Shown: positions 1-5,948 of the stretch, in pieces
How positions within the stretch are numbered: position 1 is the stretch's first letter
Layout of the letters: each line of letters opens with the position of its first letter
Source: Bdellovibrionales bacterium
Lineage (GTDB): Bacteria; Bdellovibrionota; Bacteriovoracia; Bacteriovoracales; Bacteriovoracaceae
Assembly: GCA_005791855.1 (NCBI GenBank)
Contig: SXUH01000286.1
Span: 1-9,077 of the forward strand
DNA: 9,077 nt
Reading direction: 5' to 3'
Position numbers and translations under genes: made by a program
The notes under the pieces: model-generated
Database searches by the model: none
Told to the model about the DNA's origin: nothing
The model's input: the letters and a program-made list of their open reading frames with translations, nothing else

Positions 1-570
1 CCCGGCGTCCTTCCTCCGGAGCCCGAGGAGCAGGGCCGCGGTCAGGGTGATCCCCGACCGGATCACGCCGGGGAAGCTGGCGAGGGCCTGGGCGAGGCCT
101 ATGAGCCCGGCGATCTTCCACTGGGCGAACTCCATGGGAGAGTTCAGGAGGTTTTGCTTCTTGCCGTTGACGGAGTCAGCGACCCAGAGGAGCGCCCCGA
201 AGAAGGACAGGTTGAAGACTATGAACCACGGATCCCTCGCGTTCTTCGCAAGCGGCATGAGGAGGACGATGGCGAGGACGCTCACGAAGGTTGCGAAGAT
301 GAAGTTCCGGACGAACCACCGGTCCGGGCCCCCGACCTTGAGGTTCACCAGCGCCGGTGAAAACATCTTCACGTACCGGATGATGTCGCTCCGGAAGTAA
401 GTCATCACCGCGACCCCCGTTCCGAGATGCATCATGAGGTCGAAGACGACTCCCGGATCCTTTATGTTCATGACGTACGGGAGCAGCGCCAGGTGGCCGC
501 TGCTGCTCACCGGGAGGAATTCGGAGAGGCCTTGGATCAGGCCATAGACGATGGCCTCGAAGAAGTTCAT
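1..570 (-). CDS. uppP: Undecaprenyl-diphosphatase UppP (BacA), N-terminal 190 aa, cut by window edge
   Basis: Integral membrane phosphatase that converts undecaprenyl pyrophosphate to undecaprenyl phosphate, recycling the lipid carrier for peptidoglycan and other envelope polymers; the family also gives bacitracin resistance. Translation from the ATG at 568-570 stays open to base 1 (190 codons), and the family is usually about 260-280 aa, so roughly the last third is missing. The first signature is clear: QGLSEFLPVSSSGHL at residues 13-27, with E17, S23 and H26 matching E. coli E21, S27 and H30. The second motif is FPGVIRSGIT at 166-175, with R171 matching E. coli R174. Oddly, the position before that Arg is Ile170, where the family normally has Ser (PGxSRSG). 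Several hydrophobic helices lie between the motifs. It follows the FHA/RDD gene by 9 bp with an overlapping ribosome site, so the two are likely cotranscribed. Identification is firm; activity of the variant motif is untested. Confidence 0.95.
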   Translation of the reverse strand, partial: MNFFEAIVYGLIQGLSEFLPVSSSGHLALLPYVMNIKDPGVVFDLMMHLGTGVAVMTYFRSDIIRYVKMFSPALVNLKVGGPDRWFVRNFIFATFVSVLAIVLLMPLAKNARDPWFIVFNLSFFGALLWVADSVNGKKQNLLNSPMEFAQWKIAGLIGLAQALASFPGVIRSGITLTAALLLGLRRKDAG

Positions 571-576
571 AGCTAG

Positions 577-581
577 TCCTT
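577..581 (-). promoter_or_regulatory. uppP Shine-Dalgarno AAGGA overlapping the upstream stop codon
   Basis: On the minus strand the sequence reads TAAGGACTAGCTATG. The TAA stop of the FHA/RDD gene supplies the first bases of AAGGA, followed by a 6-nt spacer and the uppP ATG. This supports the chosen uppP start and suggests translational coupling between the two genes. Confidence 0.75.
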
Positions 582-2931
582 AGACGGTAGTCGATTGGGT
601 GATGCCGAAGTATTCGAAGTTCCTGTTCTCGAAGGCGTCGAAGAGGTCCTTGAAGTTCTGCTGAAGTTTCAGGTGAGGGGCGGTGTCGTCCGCCTCCCCT
701 TTCCGGAGGGCCTCGAGGACCCTCAGGATCGAGCCCAGAGACGATTTCCAGATGAGGCCTTCGATCGCGTCGTCCCGGGTGAGCACCTCCGAGGTCTTCT
801 CGAAGTAGTACGCGTAGAGGGCCTGGGCCTTCTCGGCCGTGATGGCCTGCGTGCCCTGGTTCAGGGACGAGAAGAGGTCGATGACCCCGAACGGTGAGAG
901 GACCTCCGCGGCCGGGGCCGCGTCCGGCTGGATCCAGTCGGCCTTGTCCAGAGCGTACTTGTAGAACTTGTTGGTCAGCGCACTCAGGTTCTCCTTCTTG
1001 TCGAAGGTCACCCGGAACACGCGCCCCTGGTCCTTCATGAGCGGGATGATGAGGTCGAAGGGCTTCTGCTTCAGGTAGCTGAACTTCATGAACGTCACGT
1101 TCCCGATCTTGATGAACCCGATCCGGTCGAAGTCCTTGTACTCGACGAGGGACAGGAAGGAAGCCTTGTAGTCGACGAGGCCCTTCAGGAGCGGGGTCTC
1201 CGACTGCATGACCTCCAGGGCGTTCCCCGCGTGGAGCTCGAAGGCGAGCTTGGTGAACTCGATGACCTCCGTGGCGAACGCCGCCTCGGACCTGGCGTCG
1301 TTGAGCTTCCTGAAGGACGGGTTGCTCTCCGAGGCCGAGTAGACGAAGCTGTAGATGGCCGGGAACTTCTCGTAGAGGAAGACGTTCCCCCGCATCCCGA
1401 ACCCGAGGAGCTTCTTCAGGTCGAAGGTCTTGTAGACCTCGAACCTCACGTCCCGCTTCAGGTCCCGCTGGTAGAACACCAGCGAGCTCTTGTAGTTCAG
1501 GCGGTTCTTCACGCCGCTGAAGCTAAACTCCGGGATGATCGACAGTTCGTTCGCATCGTACGAAGCGGCCAGCTTGAAGAAGCGGCTGCTATCCGTGACG
1601 ATCTTCTCCTCCGCCGGGGGCGGGGTCTCCACGCGGATCTTCTGTTCGATCTTGTCGTTGACCGCGATCGGCGCCGGAGGCTCAAGCCCGATGAGGAGCG
1701 GAGACAGGAGGGCCGCCAGGAGCATCAGGGGCACGACGAGGACGGTCGCGACGATGGTGACGAGCCGGGAGCGCAGCTGGACGTTGGTGAAGGTGACGAC
1801 TTCCTTGAAGGTCCGTCTGGAGACGACCGCCGGGAGGTCGAAGATCAGGAGCGGTCCGGTGAGCGTACCGATGAGGACTCGGACCACTCCCCCGATCCGC
1901 GCCCAGACGCCGTTCCCCGTGGCCCGGATCCCGAGGAGGAGCTCGGAGACGGAAACGCCGAAGACGAAGGTCGAGACGAGCCTCGTGAGGAGGACCATCA
2001 GGAAGAGTTGGCCCAGGGGGAAGGTGACGGTGACGAAGGTGTAGATGTCTTTCAGGTGCTCCATCACCGGCCCGTAGTCCCTGGTGAGGTCCTTGGACAG
2101 CAGCTCCCAGTCCACCGGGAGGAGTCCGATCACCGCCGCCGGGATGAACTCGAGGAAGCCGCGGAAGTCGTCGAAGGGCAAGAAGACGACGAGGATGGCG
2201 TACGAGAGGAGGAAGTCGCAGCCGAGGGCGATCACCCGCGCCAGCGCGTTCGCCGAGTCCTTGCTCGACGGAGCGATGGCCTGCTTTTCCTTGACGGGCC
2301 TGGCCGGGGGAAGCTTCTTGACCGGCTTCTCCTCCTCCTCGTGCGAGGCTTCCAGCAGCTCCTCGATGTCCTCGTCGTTGTCGACCTCCGGTGCCGTCTG
2401 CTTGAGCTCCGCCGGGATCTTGTAGTCCCTGGTGGGCTCGACGTTGATCAGCGGGAGGGTCTGCTGGATCGTCTCGACTCGGGTGTGGATCTTGAGCTCG
2501 AGGTCTCCGACCTTGATCACGTCGTTTTCCTCGAGGATGATGTACTTCCCCGGCTGGAGCTTGGTTCCGTTCACGAAGGTCCCGGCGAGGCTTCCGTGGT
2601 CGATGACGGAGATCACATCCTGCTGCAGGATGAAGGTCGCGTGCCGGGGCGAGATGGACGGATCCGCGATGACGATGTCTCCGATCTCGTTCCCGACGGT
2701 CAACTGGCTGACTAGAGGATAGGTGGGATTGAACTCCATGTTCGTGAGCTCAAGCACGTAGTGCTTGATGGTCTTGATTCGACTCAAATCGTTGAAGCTG
2801 GAATCGCCAATATTTGTTGGCACCTGCTTATTTTTGAAAAGCTTGTTGAACAACGCTACCCTCTTCGAGAACCCATTTAATCCCACTAGTTTAGTTTCAC
2901 TTTTTTTGAATAAATTGCAAATTAAATGCAC
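580..2931 (-). CDS. FHA-domain / RDD-family membrane protein with large C-terminal domain
   Basis: Multidomain protein of 783 aa. Residues 1-55 form a basic leader. Residues 58-150 form an FHA domain, a fold that usually binds phosphothreonine peptides: LTVGNEIGD, SISPRHA (S94, H97), then DHGSLAGTFVNG at 111-122. The normal GR arginine is replaced (GN, residues 80-81), and S-P-R-H replaces S-R-x-H, so phosphopeptide binding may be altered. An acidic then Pro/Lys-rich linker follows (183-225). Residues 226-385 resemble an RDD membrane domain: ALARVIALGCDF, hydrophobic segments near 233-251 and 303-325, then ELLLGIRATGNG and an Arg-containing helix. Another hydrophobic segment lies at 389-415, then a Pro-rich stretch and about 350 residues I do not recognise, possibly periplasmic. 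The start is uncertain: the listed start is a GTG without an obvious ribosome site, with later in-frame GTG or TTG codons at residues 16, 26, 37 and 49. M65 lies inside the first FHA strand and is too late. Function unknown; FHA fusions are often tied to Ser/Thr kinase signalling or secretion. Confidence 0.85.
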   Translation of the reverse strand: MHLICNLFKKSETKLVGLNGFSKRVALFNKLFKNKQVPTNIGDSSFNDLSRIKTIKHYVLELTNMEFNPTYPLVSQLTVGNEIGDIVIADPSISPRHATFILQQDVISVIDHGSLAGTFVNGTKLQPGKYIILEENDVIKVGDLELKIHTRVETIQQTLPLINVEPTRDYKIPAELKQTAPEVDNDEDIEELLEASHEEEEKPVKKLPPARPVKEKQAIAPSSKDSANALARVIALGCDFLLSYAILVVFLPFDDFRGFLEFIPAAVIGLLPVDWELLSKDLTRDYGPVMEHLKDIYTFVTVTFPLGQLFLMVLLTRLVSTFVFGVSVSELLLGIRATGNGVWARIGGVVRVLIGTLTGPLLIFDLPAVVSRRTFKEVVTFTNVQLRSRLVTIVATVLVVPLMLLAALLSPLLIGLEPPAPIAVNDKIEQKIRVETPPPAEEKIVTDSSRFFKLAASYDANELSIIPEFSFSGVKNRLNYKSSLVFYQRDLKRDVRFEVYKTFDLKKLLGFGMRGNVFLYEKFPAIYSFVYSASESNPSFRKLNDARSEAAFATEVIEFTKLAFELHAGNALEVMQSETPLLKGLVDYKASFLSLVEYKDFDRIGFIKIGNVTFMKFSYLKQKPFDLIIPLMKDQGRVFRVTFDKKENLSALTNKFYKYALDKADWIQPDAAPAAEVLSPFGVIDLFSSLNQGTQAITAEKAQALYAYYFEKTSEVLTRDDAIEGLIWKSSLGSILRVLEALRKGEADDTAPHLKLQQNFKDLFDAFENRNFEYFGITQSTTV

Positions 2932-2932
2932 C

Positions 2933-2958
2933 GCCCGGGGCTAAACATAGGTCCGGGC
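2933..2958. repeat. Inverted repeat GCCCGG...CCGGGC upstream of the FHA/RDD gene
   Basis: GCCCGG at 2933-2938 and CCGGGC at 2953-2958 form a perfect 6-bp stem around a 14-nt spacer. CCGCCC at 2931-2936 could instead pair with GGGCGG at 2962-2967. No T-run follows on either strand, so a terminator is unlikely. It could be an operator or a 5' leader hairpin of the leftward transcript. The arms are short and GC-rich, so chance is possible. Confidence 0.35.
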
Positions 2959-2990
2959 AGGGGGCGGGTTTAAAATAGAAGCTGAGGGGA

Positions 2991-3018
2991 TTGGTACGCC
3001 ATTTAGTGAGACTAAGCT
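2991..3018 (+). promoter_or_regulatory. Weak candidate sigma-70-like promoter for the rightward unit
   Basis: TTGGTA at 2991-2996 (4 of 6 matches to TTGACA) is followed after 16 nt by TAAGCT at 3013-3018 (3 of 6 matches to TATAAT), about 55 nt ahead of the start codon. It is the only vaguely plausible pair seen on this strand in the AT-rich part of the gap and could easily be chance. Confidence 0.2.
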
Positions 3019-3060
3019 TTTTAAGAGAAAATACCGAAATACAAGAGGATACGAATTCTC

Positions 3061-3065
3061 AAAGG
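3061..3065 (+). promoter_or_regulatory. Shine-Dalgarno AAAGG that decides the start of the Cys-rich protein
   Basis: AAAGG lies 1 nt before an ATG at 3067 but 7 nt before the in-frame ATG at 3073. Only the second spacing is workable, so the protein should start at 3073 (MKDPKL...), which also gives a cleaner signal peptide. Confidence 0.6.
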
Positions 3066-3072
3066 TATGATT

Positions 3073-5895
3073 ATGAAAGACCCGAAGTTAGCACCCGGAA
3101 TCGCACTCGCTATCAGCGTGCAGATGATCGTCTCTCCAGTCGCTGTACACGCCGCGGGAGCACAAGAGATTCTCGGAAAAGTTTTAAACGGGGCCACCCA
3201 GGTCATCGGCGGTGGCCAGCCAGGTGCTCCGGGCGGCCAACAAGGTCTCTCGGCTTTTAGCTCGGCCAGTGTCCAGGCCCTGAACGCGCAACTCACTCCC
3301 GTCAATCAAGATAAGGTCTTCAACCCGGCCCTGGGCCAGATCCCGGGGCTTGCCGAGTTCTTCGCGAGGAACAACAAGCCCTTCGCCTGCTCCACTCTCC
3401 AGTCCACGTTGAGCGAAGTGAAGAGCGATGCCTGTAAGACCATCGACACCCGCGGCGACGTCGGCGCGCAGATGGCCGAAGCGAAAGCCTTCGCCCTGAA
3501 GTACGAAGAGATCAACAAGATGTACGGCGACAACTTCCAGGTCAAGAGTAATTCCGGCGGCCAGATGTTCGGGATCGGGTGCATGGCCGACGCCCAGAAG
3601 ACTCTCCAGAACTTCTTCAACCACCGGATGAACGAGCTCACCCTCCTCACCAACGAGATCGACAAGCTCAACCAGGGCTTCATCGAACGCTCGAAGCAGG
3701 ACATCGAGAAGATCGAAGACGCCGAGGCCGTGCTCAACGGCGGCGACCTCGCGAAGAAGGTCGCCGAGAGGAACAAGAACCTCCTCGACTTCGGGAAGAA
3801 CTTCGACAACCAGGCCTGCACGTCGATGCTGCCGAAGGACATGTTCAACAAGCTCGGGATGAGCAACGGTCTCAATTCGATCAACCAGACCCTGAAGGAC
3901 GAGTTCTCCAAGACCTCCGACTCCGGGAAATCCGGCGAGTCCTACAGCGCCGTCCACGCCGCCGTCGTCTCCGACATCAACAGCCTCGCGGAGAAGGTCT
4001 CCACGCAAGTGCGGCTGAACTCCAAGGACCTCGCCGGCGGGAACTACGGGAACTTCCTCTCGTCCCTCTCTACCCTCGGCTCGCAGTTCGACCTCAGCAG
4101 TAACCTCACCCGCGACCTCTTCTCGGACGTCCAGCAAGACTTCAACGTGAAGAACCGGAAGATCGAGAACGACTTCGCCGAGCTCCAAAAGGGCTTCGGC
4201 CAGGGCCTCCAGGTCGACTTCCGGAGCGACAACCCGAAGGCCATCGAAACCTCCATCGCGAACTTCGAGAGAAGCGAGAACAACAGCTGCCTGGCCCGGG
4301 ACCTCAACATGTCCGAGTTCCGGAGGAAGATCATCAATCCCACCGCGAGCATCAAGACGAAGGTCAACCCTTTCATCGATAGCATCGAGAAGGTCGTCAC
4401 CGCCGACATGACCTTCGAGGACAAACTCAAGAAGCTCAAGGAACTCGACAAGGAAAACAAGAACCGCTACTTCGTGAAGAAGAGCTCGTCCTACAAGACA
4501 AACAAGGTCGTCGAGGCCAACGGCAAGATCGGCGTCGCCGAGAAGGTGGTCTCCGGCAGCGAGATGGAAACGCCGAGCCTCTTCGTCTCTCGGATCATCG
4601 AGAACTGCCAGGCCCAGTTCCGGGTCAACAAGATGTCCAACGGCATGACCAAGTCCGAAGCCTTCTCGAAGCTCCGCGGCTTGAGCAAGAGCTGGAAGGC
4701 CCTCGCCGACTCCCAGGCCGCCGGGATGAAGAAGCAGATCGTCGAGAAGCTCCTGAACTGCTCGGAGAAGGCTCCGACCGTCGGCACCTGCGACTCCTCG
4801 AAGTTCGCCTTCAACAAGCCGGGCTTCTGCGCCAGCGCGGCCATGCAGTGTTCGAACAACATGCGCCAGTGCACCGAACAGGCGCAGAAGTTCGTCGACC
4901 GCTTCACCCAGACCAAGACCGTGCACATGGCGCGCTACAAGGCCCAGGAGAAGAAGTACAAGGCCGACCTCACCCGCGTGTTCCAGACCGCTCTGGTCCG
5001 CTTCCAGAACGACGGGGCCATGATCGCGAAGGCCTTCGGCCCGATCTTCAACTCCCCCTCCGACATCGCCTACGACCTCAAGGGCAAATCGAGCCTGCCG
5101 CAGTTCAAGCCAGAGCTCGAGCTGGAGGACCCGGAGGAGTACGCGAAGCTCTTCAGACAGAACATCGTCGCTCTCAAGGAGCAGGTGAAGGCTCAAGCCG
5201 AAGAGGCCCTCGAGAGCGTCCAAGCCCACATCGCCGAGACGAAGAGCAACTACAGCAAGGTTGCGTCCAAGGCCTCCGAGTACGCTCGCCAGTGTACCGC
5301 CTCCTACGAGGCGTTCGATAACGCTCAGAAGGCGGCGATGGCCGAGGCGGACAAGAAGAGGAGCGAGCTGGGGGAGAAGACCTTGGCTTTCTGTAGGAAA
5401 TATGGGTCAGTGATTTCCGCAGAACATCCTGCCCCTCATTGTAAAGGCAACATCTCCGATCTCATTGCTGGGGTCGCAGCCGTTCCCGGCCTGTACGAAG
5501 CGACGGCTGATCTCGAGAATGTCTGCAATGAATACAACAATGAATCATCTGAGACATCGGACAAATTGTTATTAGCGAATAATATTTGCATGGAAAATAA
5601 AGAAGCTAAGTTCTGTGATGAACTGTTGTACTGCGAACCGAAATCCTTAGAATCAACAGATAGCAATAATAAAAAGACTGTATCCATGGCAAGCCCCTGC
5701 AGTGAAGCAAAGAGAAAGTCAGCGGCGGACTTAGTTGTAAAACACAATGTGAGCAAGAAGACATCAGTTGCGAAATCCCTTCCGGCAGCTTGCAGGGCCG
5801 GAGATACCTCGCAACCCGGCAATTCAAAATCTGACTTAGAAAAAATCATGGAAAGCCTCCCTGGACTTGCTGGCTCGCAGGTTAAGAAATTCTAG
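3073..5895 (+). CDS. Secreted, Cys-rich, largely helical protein of unknown family (940 aa)
   Basis: I do not recognise the family. A Sec signal peptide is clear: K2 and K5, a hydrophobic core at about 6-25, and a likely signal peptidase I site after VHA (A27), followed by AGAQ. A Gly/Pro/Gln-rich segment follows at about 46-60. The rest is charged and predicted helical, with coiled-coil-like stretches, for example around the 5' third (NELTLLTNEIDKLNQGF) and a long Lys/Glu/Ala-rich stretch near 660-740. Twenty cysteines are spread along the mature chain, including a cluster at 563, 573, 586, 593 and 600 (the last three spaced CX6CX6C) and many in the last 170 residues. That suits a disulfide-bonded protein in the periplasm or outside the cell. 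No catalytic motif, membrane anchor or lipobox was seen. It is first in a unit with a metalloprotease lipoprotein 53 bp downstream. The last ~500 bp use AAA, AAT, TTA and similar codons that the middle of the gene avoids. It could be a structural or surface-associated protein, or a substrate of the protease. Confidence 0.85.
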   Translation: MKDPKLAPGIALAISVQMIVSPVAVHAAGAQEILGKVLNGATQVIGGGQPGAPGGQQGLSAFSSASVQALNAQLTPVNQDKVFNPALGQIPGLAEFFARNNKPFACSTLQSTLSEVKSDACKTIDTRGDVGAQMAEAKAFALKYEEINKMYGDNFQVKSNSGGQMFGIGCMADAQKTLQNFFNHRMNELTLLTNEIDKLNQGFIERSKQDIEKIEDAEAVLNGGDLAKKVAERNKNLLDFGKNFDNQACTSMLPKDMFNKLGMSNGLNSINQTLKDEFSKTSDSGKSGESYSAVHAAVVSDINSLAEKVSTQVRLNSKDLAGGNYGNFLSSLSTLGSQFDLSSNLTRDLFSDVQQDFNVKNRKIENDFAELQKGFGQGLQVDFRSDNPKAIETSIANFERSENNSCLARDLNMSEFRRKIINPTASIKTKVNPFIDSIEKVVTADMTFEDKLKKLKELDKENKNRYFVKKSSSYKTNKVVEANGKIGVAEKVVSGSEMETPSLFVSRIIENCQAQFRVNKMSNGMTKSEAFSKLRGLSKSWKALADSQAAGMKKQIVEKLLNCSEKAPTVGTCDSSKFAFNKPGFCASAAMQCSNNMRQCTEQAQKFVDRFTQTKTVHMARYKAQEKKYKADLTRVFQTALVRFQNDGAMIAKAFGPIFNSPSDIAYDLKGKSSLPQFKPELELEDPEEYAKLFRQNIVALKEQVKAQAEEALESVQAHIAETKSNYSKVASKASEYARQCTASYEAFDNAQKAAMAEADKKRSELGEKTLAFCRKYGSVISAEHPAPHCKGNISDLIAGVAAVPGLYEATADLENVCNEYNNESSETSDKLLLANNICMENKEAKFCDELLYCEPKSLESTDSNNKKTVSMASPCSEAKRKSAADLVVKHNVSKKTSVAKSLPAACRAGDTSQPGNSKSDLEKIMESLPGLAGSQVKKF

Positions 5896-5897
5896 AC

Positions 5898-5914
5898 CCG
5901 ACCAATCCAGTCGG
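5898..5914 (+). other. Small alternative hairpin CCGAC/GTCGG after the Cys-rich gene
   Basis: CCGAC at 5898-5902 and GTCGG at 5910-5914 form a 5-bp stem with a 7-nt loop, starting just after the stop codon. Its right arm shares TCGG (5911-5914) with the left arm of the larger stem at 5911-5938, so only one can form at a time. The stem is short, and significance is unproven. Confidence 0.25.
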
Positions 5915-5938
5915 TTGAGTCCCCCGAATCTCAACCGA
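5911..5938 (+). promoter_or_regulatory. Intercistronic stem-loop directly before the protease ribosome site
   Basis: TCGGTTGAG at 5911-5919 and CTCAACCGA at 5930-5938 form a perfect 9-bp stem around a 10-nt loop. A G-U pair could extend it by one. The stem ends one base before AAGG (5940-5943) of the downstream gene. No U-run follows, so it is not a canonical intrinsic terminator. It could block or shape ribosome loading, stabilise or process the mRNA, or be a protein-binding palindrome. Confidence 0.6.
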
Positions 5939-5939
5939 T

Positions 5940-5943
5940 AAGG
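5940..5943 (+). promoter_or_regulatory. Shine-Dalgarno AAGG for the metalloprotease lipoprotein
   Basis: AAGG is followed by a 5-nt spacer and the ATG at 5949, supporting that start. It sits at the foot of the 9-bp stem-loop, so its accessibility may depend on that structure. Confidence 0.55.
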
Positions 5944-5948
5944 TCCTC

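Larger units (their letters stand above)
2932..3072. promoter_or_regulatory. Divergent intergenic region between the two transcription units
   Basis: This 141-bp gap lies between the leftward FHA/RDD gene and the rightward Cys-rich secreted protein gene, so it should hold the promoters of both. It mixes a GC-rich left part containing an inverted repeat (2933-2958) with an AT-rich right part (about 3001-3065). No near-consensus sigma-70 promoter stands out on either strand, so the promoters may depend on an activator or another sigma factor. Confidence 0.6.

Noticed and set aside
47..400. 117-codon plus-strand open frame opposite uppP
   Set aside because: The minus frame is unmistakably UppP.
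1231..2715. 494-codon open frame on the plus strand opposite the FHA/RDD gene
   Set aside because: The translation is a repetitive Glu/Arg/Asp-rich polymer, whereas the minus frame encodes recognisable FHA and RDD signatures.
3067..3072. ATG at 3067 as start of the Cys-rich protein
   Set aside because: Only 1 nt separates it from AAAGG; the ATG at 3073 has a workable 7-nt spacing.
3184..5229. 681-codon open frame on the minus strand opposite the Cys-rich gene
   Set aside because: It mirrors a gene with almost only G/C-ending codons. The product is Leu/Val/Glu/Gly-rich and low in complexity, and the signal peptide and ribosome site support the plus-strand frame.
5911..5938. Intrinsic terminator after the Cys-rich gene
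   Set aside because: The stem is strong, but no U-run follows; the protease ribosome site comes directly after it.
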